In this document: in pieces, positions 24,793 to 34,015 of the stretch
Numbering within the stretch: the stretch's first letter is position 1
How the letters are laid out: each line of letters starts with the position of its first letter
Source: Flavobacteriales bacterium
Lineage (GTDB): Bacteria > Bacteroidota > Bacteroidia > UBA10329
Direction: 5' to 3'
NCBI GenBank assembly: GCA_016124845.1
Contig: WGMW01000064.1
Span: 1-39,110 of the forward strand
DNA length: 39,110 nt
Notes under the pieces: model-generated
Told to the model about the DNA's origin: nothing
Database searches by the model: none
What the model saw: the letters and a program-made list of their open reading frames with translations, nothing else
Program-made: the position numbers and the translations under genes

Positions 24793-26247
24793 ATGGCTAA
24801 GACAAGGAAAAGAACAATTGAGAAGCTGACCGAAAAACGGGAACACAGCTTTTTTGGTGATGTACTGAAGTATTTCGATCACGCGGCAGAATTTCTCGAT
24901 CACGATCCGGCACTACTGGAGCAGATCAAATATTGCAACAGCGTTTATCGGATGCGTTTTCCAGTAAGAAATGATGAGGGTAAGTTAGAAGTGATCGAGG
25001 CGTATCGGGTAGAACACAGCCATCACAGGCAACCAACAAAAGGAGGTATCCGATACAGTATTCACGTGGAACAGGATGAGGTGATGGCCTTGGCTGCGCT
25101 GATGACCTACAAATGTGCGCTTGTGGATGTTCCGTTCGGAGGAGCGAAAGGTGGCATCAAAGTAAGTCCGAGATTGACGAGTACTCCCATGCTCGAACGG
25201 ATCACAAGACGTTATACGACCGAACTTATCAAAAAGAACTTCCTCGGCCCGGGAATTGATGTTCCGGCTCCCGATTACGGAAGTGGGGAGAGAGAAATGG
25301 CATGGATGGTTGATACCTATACCACATTCTATCCCACAGAATTGAACGCCATTGCCTGTGTTACCGGAAAACCGATCAGTCATGGTGGAATTGCTGGACG
25401 TAGAGAGGCAACGGGTCTTGGGGTTTTCTATGGCGTGCGACATGCCTGCACCTATAAGGAGGATATGGACCGCTTAGGGCTTGATGTAGGTCTTGAAGGC
25501 AAGCGCATTGCCATTCAAGGTATGGGTAACGTAGGCTACTGGGCTGCCAAATTTTTTCATGAAGGAGGTGCCAAGATCATTGCTGTTGCAGAATGGGATG
25601 GTTCCATTTACTCAGAGGACGGCATCGATCCAGATGAGCTCTTAGCATATAAGAACGAGAACAACGGAGTTGTTGGATTTCCAGGGTCCAAAGAAATTGG
25701 AGGTCCCGGTGCTGCTTTAGAGGTCGAGTGCGATATCTTGGTTCCAGCTGCGCTGGAGAACCAGATCAATAGCGACAATTGTCAGAACATCAAGTGTAAG
25801 ATATTGGCAGAAGCCGCAAACGGTCCAGTTACTCCAGAGGCTGAACAGGTACTTCTGAAAAAAGGTGTACTCCTTATTCCTGATATTTTCATCAATGCCG
25901 GAGGTGTGAGTGTTTCCTATTTCGAATGGTTGAAGAACCTATCGCACGTCCGTTTCGGGCGGATGGAAAAACGTTATCGCGCCACTATGAACCGCAATAT
26001 CCTTGACGCGATCGAGGGGGCAAGTGGGTCAAAAGTCAGTGATGACTCCATCAGCCTGATCAATCGTGGTGCTGACGAGCGCGACCTTGTGTATTCTGGA
26101 TTGGAGGAGACCATGATCAATGCGTATGACAATATTCGCAACCGGATGGCCTCTACGGAGGGCATCAATGACCTTCGTACCGCTGCATTTGTAGAGGCGA
26201 TCGATAAAGTGGCCACGAGTTATCAGAATCTCGGCATTTGGCCGTAG
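24793..26247 (+). CDS. gdhA: Glutamate dehydrogenase (Glu/Leu/Phe/Val dehydrogenase family)
   Basis: 484 residues. It interconverts glutamate with 2-oxoglutarate and ammonia. The substrate-binding domain has the family motifs PTKGGIRYS, VPFGGAKGGIKV (active-site Lys) and PAPDYGSGEREMAW. The Rossmann domain has the dinucleotide motif GMGNVGYWAAKFF and the AEAANGP segment. The ELFV C-terminal pattern (INAGGVSVSYFEW) is intact. Asp or Trp downstream of the second strand (VAEWDGS) does not settle NAD versus NADP preference. Leucine or valine dehydrogenase is less likely at this length. Confidence 0.93.
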   Translation: MAKTRKRTIEKLTEKREHSFFGDVLKYFDHAAEFLDHDPALLEQIKYCNSVYRMRFPVRNDEGKLEVIEAYRVEHSHHRQPTKGGIRYSIHVEQDEVMALAALMTYKCALVDVPFGGAKGGIKVSPRLTSTPMLERITRRYTTELIKKNFLGPGIDVPAPDYGSGEREMAWMVDTYTTFYPTELNAIACVTGKPISHGGIAGRREATGLGVFYGVRHACTYKEDMDRLGLDVGLEGKRIAIQGMGNVGYWAAKFFHEGGAKIIAVAEWDGSIYSEDGIDPDELLAYKNENNGVVGFPGSKEIGGPGAALEVECDILVPAALENQINSDNCQNIKCKILAEAANGPVTPEAEQVLLKKGVLLIPDIFINAGGVSVSYFEWLKNLSHVRFGRMEKRYRATMNRNILDAIEGASGSKVSDDSISLINRGADERDLVYSGLEETMINAYDNIRNRMASTEGINDLRTAAFVEAIDKVATSYQNLGIWP

Positions 26248-26265
26248 TAAGTGGTAGAGTAAATG

Positions 26266-26292
26266 AAAAAGGGGCTAAATGCCCCTTTTTTT
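26266..26292. terminator. Bidirectional terminator between gdhA and the convergent gene
   Basis: A 10-bp stem AAAAAGGGGC / GCCCCTTTTT with loop TAAAT carries T runs on both strands. It overlaps the first bases of the convergent stop codon (26291-26293). Confidence 0.88.
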
Positions 26293-27883
26293 ACGCCTTT
26301 CCCAAATGTTCCAGAAAGACCTGCTCAGTACTTTTCCCCTCGGCCCGTGCCTTGGCCCAAAGCCACATTTCTTCCGCTCCCAGTGTGTTGCCGTCCACAA
26401 ATGGCTTGAGGAGTTCAACAAACTCTGCAAGAGATCGACTCACATTATTGATTGAAACTTTTTCATGTCTGAGCAGCCAATCGTGGACAAGAATTTCAAG
26501 ATCATACCCTCGGTGATTTTTGCTGAAAAACCGTTGACTGTTTCTCAGGTAATGTTCGAAATTCAGTTCACTTCTTTTGTTCGACATGAGCAGAAGCCTA
26601 AGCAAACGCGCCACCCCTTGTAGGTCTTGGCGCTCTGGAAGGCTGCCAAGTTGACGGATGCGATCGAAATAGTGAATGGCTTTCTTGTCTTTGTCCAACA
26701 GTAAATAATTGATTCCCAGATTGTATATAAGGGTGAGTCTGTTACTGTTTGAAATGGATTTTTGGAATTTCTTCAGCCCTTCCAGTATAATGCTTTCGCG
26801 TTCGAGGGCTTTTTGAAGTTGACCTTGATTCAAATAGAAAAGCTGATACTGAATTTCTACCCCAACAAAATGGCTTGTTTCCTCTTTCCGACCTTTGACA
26901 GATAATTTCTGAAGTTTACTCAACAGCTGAGCAGCCTCTTCCGTATGTCCCAACATTGAAAGTTTACCGATAAGGTTGGTCATCGCGGTTCTATATTCAG
27001 AGGGGTCAGCCTGAATACGTTCTGGTTTCTTTTCCCATAGTTTCAATAACCATCGGCTATGTTCATTGCTTTTTTCGAAGTCATTCAACTGTCCGTAATA
27101 GTGTTCCCAACTTGTATGGTAACGGGTTTGGGAAGGAAGTGAATCAGCCATGTTGACATCCTTCATCTCAGGTAAATTAACCAATTCTTCAATCCCTCTT
27201 TTGACAGCATCGCTGTCAGTCACTCGGTAGCTGCGCATGTAGTCGAACATGCGGTCGTTGATCTGGTTATACCGCATCAACGTAGCCAGTTTTTTGCTGG
27301 CCATTACCAACAGGTATTCGTTCTCAGTACGTTTGTTAACCAGTTTTGACTGATTCATACTCTTTAACACTCTTCTAAGCAGATCTCGCAGTAGAACTTC
27401 TAAGTGAAGATCCTCCATTTCCACTGCTTTCTCTATTCCCTTTTCGGCTACTTCTGCAGCCTCAACGCGCAACCCCATGTCAAACAACACCTCAGCCTCT
27501 TCAAGCTTTTTTCTCTGCATGGTCATTTTACCCCTTGCAGTGTTCAGTTCTTTCACGTACATGACAAGCACTTCGTACAGTCTGAACTTTTCCACCGCAA
27601 GGTTTTTCGAAATCGGGTATTTGTTCAGAGCGTGTTTCAGCTTTTTATTGGGGTCTTGTCGTCTCGCCTGCAAAGCACTGAACATGGCCAAGTAGCCTCG
27701 TTTTACCGCGCTTGCGTCCTGCTTTAATTTGCTTTTGCAGTAACGTTTTTGACCTTCGTCAAGTGAGTTTATGAAAGCATGTAAATGGTCTGTTTTCAAG
27801 TTCAAAAATGTAAACTCGTTGAAATATATGAATAAAGTTTGCTGGAAAAAATGTGTTTTACAGCATTCCTTTGATGAAAACAA
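26291..27883 (-). CDS. Large helical-repeat protein, unknown function
   Basis: 530 residues as the longest frame; a TTG at 27799 (LKTDHLHAFINSLDEGQKRYC) probably marks the true start, giving 502 residues, because the preceding 28 residues are Phe/Cys-rich, unlike the rest, and would leave only 8 bp to the divergent gene. The protein is almost wholly helical with loosely repeating pairs reminiscent of TPR units (for example EEAAQLLSKLQKL and EEAEVLFDMGLRVEAAEVAEKG). The opening pattern of a short helix then EGQKRYCK is shared by a Bacteroidota family of cytoplasmic TPR-like proteins, recalled only from general knowledge. No catalytic motif is visible. Confidence 0.75.
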   Translation of the reverse strand: MFSSKECCKTHFFQQTLFIYFNEFTFLNLKTDHLHAFINSLDEGQKRYCKSKLKQDASAVKRGYLAMFSALQARRQDPNKKLKHALNKYPISKNLAVEKFRLYEVLVMYVKELNTARGKMTMQRKKLEEAEVLFDMGLRVEAAEVAEKGIEKAVEMEDLHLEVLLRDLLRRVLKSMNQSKLVNKRTENEYLLVMASKKLATLMRYNQINDRMFDYMRSYRVTDSDAVKRGIEELVNLPEMKDVNMADSLPSQTRYHTSWEHYYGQLNDFEKSNEHSRWLLKLWEKKPERIQADPSEYRTAMTNLIGKLSMLGHTEEAAQLLSKLQKLSVKGRKEETSHFVGVEIQYQLFYLNQGQLQKALERESIILEGLKKFQKSISNSNRLTLIYNLGINYLLLDKDKKAIHYFDRIRQLGSLPERQDLQGVARLLRLLLMSNKRSELNFEHYLRNSQRFFSKNHRGYDLEILVHDWLLRHEKVSINNVSRSLAEFVELLKPFVDGNTLGAEEMWLWAKARAEGKSTEQVFLEHLGKA

Positions 27884-27891
27884 ATTAAGAT

Positions 27892-28329
27892 ATGCCCAAT
27901 TACACTTTTACTACAGCGAGTTCCTATGCGCTCAGTACGCATGAAGTGAGCTTTACAAAAACAACCATCACGATCAAGCTGACATCAACGGGTCAGACGG
28001 TATACAGCAAAGCATACGATGGAGGTTTGGCCTTCATGTGTTCGGGGAATGATTTCTGCGTTGGAACCCTCAATGACAATGGCGTGTTCAGTAAAACGGT
28101 TGATTTCGGGAATCGCCAAGCGGCCATGTGGGTTGAAGAGGCCAGTGGGGCCAATAAATTTATTGGGTCTAACAACGTTGGCGATGAGGGGATATACAAC
28201 AATTACGTCCTCAACACCTGCCCTGTCCGTCTGGTCAATTCAACCGGAGGGAATTATGTGACCATCGAATGCCCTTGCGAGAGTTCAAGCGGAACATGTA
28301 CCAATAGCTGCTACTCATATGGCTCGTGA
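27892..28329 (+). CDS. Orphan beta-rich protein with cysteine-rich C-terminus
   Basis: 145 residues, no signal peptide. The first 110 residues are rich in Thr, Ser, Val and Gly in beta-strand spacing; two Cys occur in FMCSGNDFC. The last 25 residues hold CPCESSSGTCTNSCYSYG, four to five cysteines in a Ser/Gly/Thr-rich tail. No family was recognised. It is the first of three closely packed orphan genes (next start overlaps by 11 bp), divergent from the large helical gene. It might be a metal-binding or disulfide-rich structural protein; a secreted role would need a route other than Sec. Confidence 0.6.
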   Translation: MPNYTFTTASSYALSTHEVSFTKTTITIKLTSTGQTVYSKAYDGGLAFMCSGNDFCVGTLNDNGVFSKTVDFGNRQAAMWVEEASGANKFIGSNNVGDEGIYNNYVLNTCPVRLVNSTGGNYVTIECPCESSSGTCTNSCYSYGS

Positions 28330-28699
28330 GATGGATCCGTTGGCAATTAAGGTCGCTTTGGAGATGATCCATCCAGAGAGCCAAGGATGGAGGAGACTGT
28401 TTGGTAAGCGGTTGGATGGAATCGGCATTGATGTGGTGCTGTTTTGCAAGGGACAGCCACCTATTATGGCGGTTAAGATGGAGAGTACCTATGTGAACAG
28501 ACAGGATATTCAACTGGCCCAGCACCTACAGCAGGTTTATTTGCAGCGGATGAACGGTAGGAATGCCAAGGTGTTACTGATGTACGAACAATTGTTGTTT
28601 CCACCTTACAGGCTTCCCAAAGACGTTAGCGTGATAAGTATCATGGAAGCGTACCAAGAGAAACCGAATTCTTGGCAAGAACCCTTGGTGTTGAACTGA
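28319..28699 (+). CDS. Orphan alpha/beta protein of unknown function
   Basis: 126 residues, or 122 from the ATG at 28331, which lies one base after the upstream stop. A helix (DPLAIKVALEMI) is followed by GIGIDVVLFCKGQPPIMAVKMES, a strand-turn-strand pattern similar to the core of PD-(D/E)xK nuclease folds, then helices and a strand (KVLLMYEQLLF). The usual acidic residue before the Lys is replaced by Ala-Val (AVK), so if the resemblance is real the site is degenerate. No family is claimed. Coupled to the genes on both sides. Confidence 0.55.
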   Translation: MAREMDPLAIKVALEMIHPESQGWRRLFGKRLDGIGIDVVLFCKGQPPIMAVKMESTYVNRQDIQLAQHLQQVYLQRMNGRNAKVLLMYEQLLFPPYRLPKDVSVISIMEAYQEKPNSWQEPLVLN

Positions 28700-28720
28700 G
28701 AAGTTGGATAGACGGCAATA

Positions 28721-29047
28721 ATGATCAGACAAACGACTGTTACCATATCGAAACCAAATGCATCTACTATAGAAAGAAATCAGAGCATGCCCAAGGAAAG
28801 GAACTGTGTATTCTGTGGGAGTTCAGAGAAACCAAACCCCACGAAATATATGATAGCTGTAGGGCCAACAACGGAGAGACAAACGGTTTGTACGTGCTGC
28901 TTGCTCTCTATCGGAGATAGAACGCCACAGGAGTGGTTTCGTTGGCTGAAGAGAAATGACCCGGAGCACTGGCAGAAGCTGGTGGACCATCATCGTCTTG
29001 AAGGGTCGGACATTGCGGATCTTATAAGAAGGATCAGAATTGAGTAG
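28721..29047 (+). CDS. Small protein with ClpX-type C4 zinc finger
   Basis: 108 residues from 28721, or 86 from the ATG at 28787 (MPKERNCVFCGSS), which fits the domain better. The pattern CVFCGSS...YMIAVGP...VCTCC has the spacing and flanking residues of the N-terminal zinc-binding domain of ClpX, but no ATPase follows; the remainder is a short basic helical tail (EWFRWLKRNDPEHWQKL). A free zinc-finger domain of this kind could bind partners of ClpX or act as a competing adaptor, but that is inference. Third gene of the orphan trio. Confidence 0.6.
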   Translation: MIRQTTVTISKPNASTIERNQSMPKERNCVFCGSSEKPNPTKYMIAVGPTTERQTVCTCCLLSIGDRTPQEWFRWLKRNDPEHWQKLVDHHRLEGSDIADLIRRIRIE

Positions 29048-29185
29048 TTTGATGATCAACAGATTCTATTGATTTCGATGGGAAAGGCGATCTGTCGTAT
29101 TTGATTCGTTGTTGTATTTGAGTAATTTCAATGGCCATTATTGGTCAGGAAACCAGGTGATCATGAGTGTAACACTTGTTCGGAA

Positions 29186-31675
29186 ATGGAACTATCCGAG
29201 ACATATCAATCTTCCGACAGGCTTCGGTTAACCAGTATTTTTACTGGTTGGCTTGCCTTTGTGCTCGGAGCCTCGGTGCTTGTCGGTTGGCTCTTGGATG
29301 TCGAAATTCTGCTGCGTCCTATTCCCGGTTCGGTAGCAATGAACCCTACCACCGCACTCTGCTTTATGCTGTGCGCCATCGGTGTCCTACGTCATCCATC
29401 GGCACTGGCACGATGGTCTGTTGGAGTTGCATTCGTTATCTGTGCCATTAAGTTGGTTCTGTGGATAATGGACAGTTCATTCTCCATCGACAGGATCCTG
29501 TTTGCGTCAAAACTCGATTTTGACATGTACCGTGGGCTGAACAACCGGATGGCACCGAATACCGCAATCGCCTTTGTGCTTTCCAGCGGAGCCATGCTCT
29601 ATTATCCGCAGTCCAAAAAGGGAAGACTGCCAGAACTCTTGGCACTGCTGGCCACGGTTCTCGGAACACTCTCGCTCATCGGTTACGGGTATCGGGTCCC
29701 TGAGTTTTACGGAGTGCTCAAACACTTCCCCATGGCGGTACACACGGCCGTGGGGTTTGTGTTGCTTGGCGTTGCCATTCTGGCCTTTGGAAAGGACGGG
29801 CCGCTGGTCTCCACTATTTTGAGCAAAGGCACAGGTGGTCTTATCGCACGATGGTTGTTGCCGTTGGCAATTCTGCTTCCCATTGGGCTTGGTGCCATCC
29901 GATTGTATGGAGAACGACAAGGAATCTATTCAAGTGTGTTCGGTCTTATGCTTTTGGTGGTGGTGATCATCATTATTTTCTGCCTGATCATCTGGAGAGT
30001 TGCTGCCTACGCCAATCAGCATGACCTGAAACTGAAAGAATACGCTGATAAACTGGCGGAGTTGAACACGGATCTGGAAGCCCAGGTGAGATCCAGAACC
30101 GTTGCCCTGGAACGGCAGACCCGCATGTTGGAACTGAAACTGAAAGAGCTGACCGACTACAAGTATGCATTGGATCAAGGCACCATTGTGGCAATCACGG
30201 ATCAGAAAGGGATCATTCTTCATGTCAATGACAATTTCTGTCGCATCTCAGGTTATGCCGAAGAGGAATTGCTGGGTCGGGATCACAGGGTCATCAACAG
30301 CGGACATCATCCCAAGGAGTTTATGCGCGACCTGTGGCGAACCATTGCCAGCGGCAAAGTGTGGCGTGGCATTATCCGCAATAAGAGCAAGAAAGGCGGT
30401 TATTATTGGGTCGATACCACCATCATTCCGTTTTTAAATGAGGAGGGAAAGCCCGTAAAGTACATGGCTATCCGATCGGACCTCACCGATCTGAAAGACA
30501 CCTCTCAGCAACTGGCCGACAGCGAGGCAAGGTTCCGCTATACACTCGACAACATGATGGAAGGGGCGCAGATGATCGATAAGGAATTTCGATATGTGTA
30601 CCTGAACGATGCGGTGTTGAAGCATGGCAAATATGGTCGGGAAGAAATGGTTGGCCGCACCATGATGGAATGCTACCCCGGTATTGAGCAGACCGAGGTT
30701 TTCAAGTTGATCGAGAAATCGATGGGGCAACCGGAAGGGACCAATCATCATATTGAGAACCATTTTCAATATCCTGACGGAACCAGCGCCTGGTTTGAGC
30801 TCAGCGTTCAGCGTGTGCCAGAAGGGGTGTTCGTACTTTCCATCGATGTGACGGATAGGAAGAAGGCCGAGAACGAACTGCGCGAACTGAACCGGTCGCT
30901 GGAGAAAATGGTCGATCAGCGCACCGCGCAGTTGCAGGCCAGCAATCAAGAATTGGAATCATTCAGCTATTCGGTAAGCCACGACCTAAGGGCACCGTTG
31001 CGTGCCATCAACGGTTTTTCGGAAATGCTCGAAAAGCAGTACACCCAAACGCTGGACGACAACGCCAAGCGCCTGTTGGGAATCATCAAGTCGAACGCCC
31101 TTACCATGGGCAAATTGATCGATGATCTTCTCGAATTCTCACGGACGGGCAGAAAGGAAGTTCGCAATTCGCAAGTAAGCATGCAGGAGGTGGTGGAGAA
31201 CATCTTGAGCGATCTGAAACAGGAATATCCAGAGGGTGGAACAAAGATCACGCTCGGTAAACTGCCCGTTTCCAAATGCGATCCGCAGCTGATGCGTCAT
31301 GTTTGGGGCAACCTGATCTCCAACGCGTTCAAGTATTCTTCCAAAAAGGAAAACCCCGAGATCACTATCTGGGCCGAAGACACCGAGAACGAGATCCTTT
31401 ACCACATTAAAGACAATGGTGCCGGATTCAACATGGAGTATGCCGATAAGCTGTTCGGTGTGTTCCAGCGTTTGCACAGCACCAGCGAGTTTCAAGGCAC
31501 AGGTGTCGGTCTTGCCATTGTCAACCGCATTGTGAACAAGCACGGAGGCCGTGTTTGGGCAGAGGCCGAAGTTGGCAAAGGCGCCACCTTCCATTTCAGC
31601 CTTCCCAAGAACCCCAATTTAAACCCCGAATATCATGAACAAGAAGATAGCCGAACTGCTGTTGGTGGAGGATAA
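29186..31675 (+). CDS. PAS-containing membrane histidine kinase
   Basis: 829 residues from the ATG at 29186 (a longer frame opens at 29141). About eight hydrophobic helices occupy residues 15-285 and form a MASE-like sensory module, including FPMAVHTAVGFVLLGVAIL. A first PAS domain (about 330-440) and a second (about 450-565) follow, each ending in a DxxD or DVTDRK linker and a short coiled coil. The HisKA dimerisation helix carries the phosphorylated His 599 (SFSYSVSHDLRAPLRAI), and the HATPase domain has the N box WGNLISNAFKYS, DNGAGF and GTGVGLAIV. It overlaps the response regulator gene by 41 bp. The signal sensed is unknown. Confidence 0.92.
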   Translation: MELSETYQSSDRLRLTSIFTGWLAFVLGASVLVGWLLDVEILLRPIPGSVAMNPTTALCFMLCAIGVLRHPSALARWSVGVAFVICAIKLVLWIMDSSFSIDRILFASKLDFDMYRGLNNRMAPNTAIAFVLSSGAMLYYPQSKKGRLPELLALLATVLGTLSLIGYGYRVPEFYGVLKHFPMAVHTAVGFVLLGVAILAFGKDGPLVSTILSKGTGGLIARWLLPLAILLPIGLGAIRLYGERQGIYSSVFGLMLLVVVIIIIFCLIIWRVAAYANQHDLKLKEYADKLAELNTDLEAQVRSRTVALERQTRMLELKLKELTDYKYALDQGTIVAITDQKGIILHVNDNFCRISGYAEEELLGRDHRVINSGHHPKEFMRDLWRTIASGKVWRGIIRNKSKKGGYYWVDTTIIPFLNEEGKPVKYMAIRSDLTDLKDTSQQLADSEARFRYTLDNMMEGAQMIDKEFRYVYLNDAVLKHGKYGREEMVGRTMMECYPGIEQTEVFKLIEKSMGQPEGTNHHIENHFQYPDGTSAWFELSVQRVPEGVFVLSIDVTDRKKAENELRELNRSLEKMVDQRTAQLQASNQELESFSYSVSHDLRAPLRAINGFSEMLEKQYTQTLDDNAKRLLGIIKSNALTMGKLIDDLLEFSRTGRKEVRNSQVSMQEVVENILSDLKQEYPEGGTKITLGKLPVSKCDPQLMRHVWGNLISNAFKYSSKKENPEITIWAEDTENEILYHIKDNGAGFNMEYADKLFGVFQRLHSTSEFQGTGVGLAIVNRIVNKHGGRVWAEAEVGKGATFHFSLPKNPNLNPEYHEQEDSRTAVGGG

Positions 31676-32081
31676 CCCGTTTGACGCGGAGCTTACCCTC
31701 ACCGCCTTGAAAGAAAAGAACCTTGCCAACAGCCTTTACCACGTAGAGGATGGCGCGGAGGCGCTGGACTTCGTTTACGCACGAGGAAAATACACGGACA
31801 GAAGCGGACTTCCGCTGCCCAACCTCATCCTGCTCGACCTCAAAATGCCAAAACTGAACGGTATGGAGGTTCTCCGCAGCCTGAAAAGCGACCCGCAGAC
31901 CAAGTGTATTCCCATTGTGGTGCTCACCAGTTCCAAGGAAGATCCGGACATAAAGGAATGTTACCGGCTCGGAGTAAACAGCTACATCGTAAAGCCGGTA
32001 GGCTTCGAAAATTTCGTGAAAGCCGTTACCGAAGTAGGGTTCTATTGGGCCTTGCTGAACACAAACCCCGATTGCAAATGA
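31635..32081 (+). CDS. Stand-alone response regulator receiver (Rcp1-like)
   Basis: 148 residues, one receiver domain, no output domain. The acidic pocket is VEDN (E12, D13), the phospho-acceptor D68 lies in LILLDLKMPK, the Thr/Ser switch is VVLTSSK, and the Lys is in YIVKPVGF. The LLDLKMPKLNGMEVL type is typical of receivers paired with phytochrome-like PAS kinases. Its start lies inside the kinase gene, so the two are co-translated, making it the likely direct partner of His 599. Confidence 0.93.
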   Translation: MNKKIAELLLVEDNPFDAELTLTALKEKNLANSLYHVEDGAEALDFVYARGKYTDRSGLPLPNLILLDLKMPKLNGMEVLRSLKSDPQTKCIPIVVLTSSKEDPDIKECYRLGVNSYIVKPVGFENFVKAVTEVGFYWALLNTNPDCK

Positions 32082-32102
32082 CAACCTCTAAATGCCCGAT
32101 AA

Positions 32103-33746
32103 ATGAAAAAGTTACAGATACTGATGCTCGAAGACAGCGAGGAGGACCTGATGCTGGTCCTTAATACGCTGCAAGAGTCTGAGCTGGATTTCGACTATGC
32201 GCATGTGAGCAACGAGCGCGAGTACCTGAACCGCTTGAGGGATGTACAGCCCGACATCATCCTGTCGGATTACGGATTGAGCGGTTACAACGGGTTGGCC
32301 GCATTGCGCGATAAGCGGGAAATGGGCGTGCCATCTCCCTTCATACTGGTAACAGGGTCGTTGCCGGACGATATTGCCGTTGAGTGCCTGAAGGCCGGGG
32401 CCGATGACTACATACTGAAGGACCGCCTGAACCGATTGCCGGATGCCATCCGCTCGGTAATGGACCGTCAGCATGCCGAGGCAGAAAGACGCAGAGCCTT
32501 CACCGAACTCATACGCAGCCAGAAAAGGCTGGAAGCGGCAGAACGCATGGCCAAGGTGGGCAATTGGGAATGGCATCTTGGTACAGGAGAGATCATCTGG
32601 TCCGATGAGATGTACAACATCTGCGGTGCCGATCACAAAACCTACAGGCCTACGGTACACTCATTCATGGAACTGATACTTCCCGATGAATATGAGAGAT
32701 CTTTCAAGGTGACACAGGACATTGCTTCGGGTAAAAGCACCGAAGCCGAGACCACATTTCAGATACGGTCTTTTCGCGGAGACATCAAAATGATCCGTAG
32801 CATATACAAGGGCAACGGTAAAATGCCTGAAAGCGGTGAGTTGAAGGTGTTCGGTACCATGCAGGACATTACCGTGCTGCACCGGACCGAAATGGAACTC
32901 CGCAAACTGACCGAGGAGTTGGAGGAGCGAGTGAACGAACGCACCCGGCAGTTGCAGAAAGCAAACGAACAGCTGGAACGGAAGAATGCCGAAATGACCG
33001 ACAGCATCAACTACGCGCAACTCATACAGAAGGCATTGCTTGCCAAGCTGGACGAGTGCAGGAAACTCTTTCCGAAGTCGTTTGTGCTGTGGAAACCCCG
33101 AGACATTGTAAGTGGCGATTTTTACTGGCAGTATCACAACGACCGCTACGATTACATTGCCGTTGTAGACTGCACGGGTCACGGTGTTCCGGGAGCGCTC
33201 ATGTCCATGATCGGACACCAGATGCTGAACCATACCGTTATTGATAAGGGAATCTCTGAGCCCGCAGAAATATTGAATGAGCTTGACCGTGATGTAGACG
33301 AGGCATTGTTCAACAATAATGGAGCAAGCGTGAACGATGGGATGGACCTTGTGCTTTGCCGTATTGACCGTGAGCAACGGCAAATTTGTTTTGCAGGTGC
33401 GCTAAGGCCGCTTTTTCTTGTGAACAAGGAAGGTCTTACCGAACATCCGGGGAGCCGAAACCCGATCGGAAATACGGTGGTCCATGCGGCCACCCATTCC
33501 TTTACCCAGAAATGCGTCAGATTTAAGGAAGGCGACACCATCTACCTCACCTCCGATGGCTATTACTCGCAGTTCGGTGGGCCCAAAGGCAAAAAGATCA
33601 TGAAGTCGCGGTTCAAGCGACTGCTACAAGAAGTAGGCGGCCTGCCCATAGATGAACAGTACAGGAAGCTGAACGAATACCTGGCCCAATGGCAGGGAGA
33701 TGAGCCACAGGTGGACGACATTCTTGTTATCGGCATTCAATTCTGA
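32103..33746 (+). CDS. Receiver-PAS-SpoIIE phosphatase response regulator
   Basis: 547 residues. The receiver domain (1-120) has acceptor D56 in IILSDYGLSG and the Lys in YILKDRL. A PAS-like domain (about 140-265; GNWEWHLGTGEIIWSDEMY) and a coiled coil (about 270-310) lead to a PP2C-type SpoIIE phosphatase (about 320-547) with metal-binding GDFYW, DCTGHGVPGALMSMIG and DDILVIGI. Such phosphatases usually act on an anti-sigma-factor antagonist, but no STAS or anti-sigma gene is in view. It lies 21 bp downstream of the single receiver, in the same operon. Confidence 0.93.
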   Translation: MKKLQILMLEDSEEDLMLVLNTLQESELDFDYAHVSNEREYLNRLRDVQPDIILSDYGLSGYNGLAALRDKREMGVPSPFILVTGSLPDDIAVECLKAGADDYILKDRLNRLPDAIRSVMDRQHAEAERRRAFTELIRSQKRLEAAERMAKVGNWEWHLGTGEIIWSDEMYNICGADHKTYRPTVHSFMELILPDEYERSFKVTQDIASGKSTEAETTFQIRSFRGDIKMIRSIYKGNGKMPESGELKVFGTMQDITVLHRTEMELRKLTEELEERVNERTRQLQKANEQLERKNAEMTDSINYAQLIQKALLAKLDECRKLFPKSFVLWKPRDIVSGDFYWQYHNDRYDYIAVVDCTGHGVPGALMSMIGHQMLNHTVIDKGISEPAEILNELDRDVDEALFNNNGASVNDGMDLVLCRIDREQRQICFAGALRPLFLVNKEGLTEHPGSRNPIGNTVVHAATHSFTQKCVRFKEGDTIYLTSDGYYSQFGGPKGKKIMKSRFKRLLQEVGGLPIDEQYRKLNEYLAQWQGDEPQVDDILVIGIQF

Positions 33747-33772
33747 ACAGAAACCAATAAAACCCGGAACCA

Positions 33773-34015
33773 ATGGAAACGAAGAATTTCAAGGATTATA
33801 AGAACCTGAGCGGCAGCTCAATCATCAAGGCATACCGGATGGAGGAGAACGGGGTCACCGTTCACTTCCGCAACGGAGAGGTGTACGAATACACCCACGG
33901 TAGTACCGGCAGCCACCACATAGAGACCATGAAGCACCTGGCACAGGCCGGTTGGGGACTGGGCTCCTATGTGGAACAGATGACCAAATTCGGCTACGCC
34001 CGACAGCTCAAATGA
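33773..34015 (+). CDS. KTSC-like small protein
   Basis: 80 residues. The core SSIIKAYRMEENGVTVHFRNG...YEYTH followed by a helix and a Gly (WGLGSYVEQ) resembles the KTSC domain, a small module often next to or fused with other proteins and of uncertain function. It lies 26 bp after the phosphatase gene and shares ATGA with the next microprotein gene. Confidence 0.6.
   Translation: METKNFKDYKNLSGSSIIKAYRMEENGVTVHFRNGEVYEYTHGSTGSHHIETMKHLAQAGWGLGSYVEQMTKFGYARQLK

Noticed and set aside
27892-28329. Cys-rich C-terminus as a RiPP core peptide
   Set aside because: The precursor would be unusually long and no modifying enzyme or transporter is encoded nearby.
28672-28920. 82-codon frame overlapping the zinc-finger gene
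   Set aside because: Overlaps the better supported frame that holds the C4 motif; no features of its own.
32661-33383. 240-codon minus-strand open frame in the SpoIIE gene
   Set aside because: Shadow of a clearly conserved protein.
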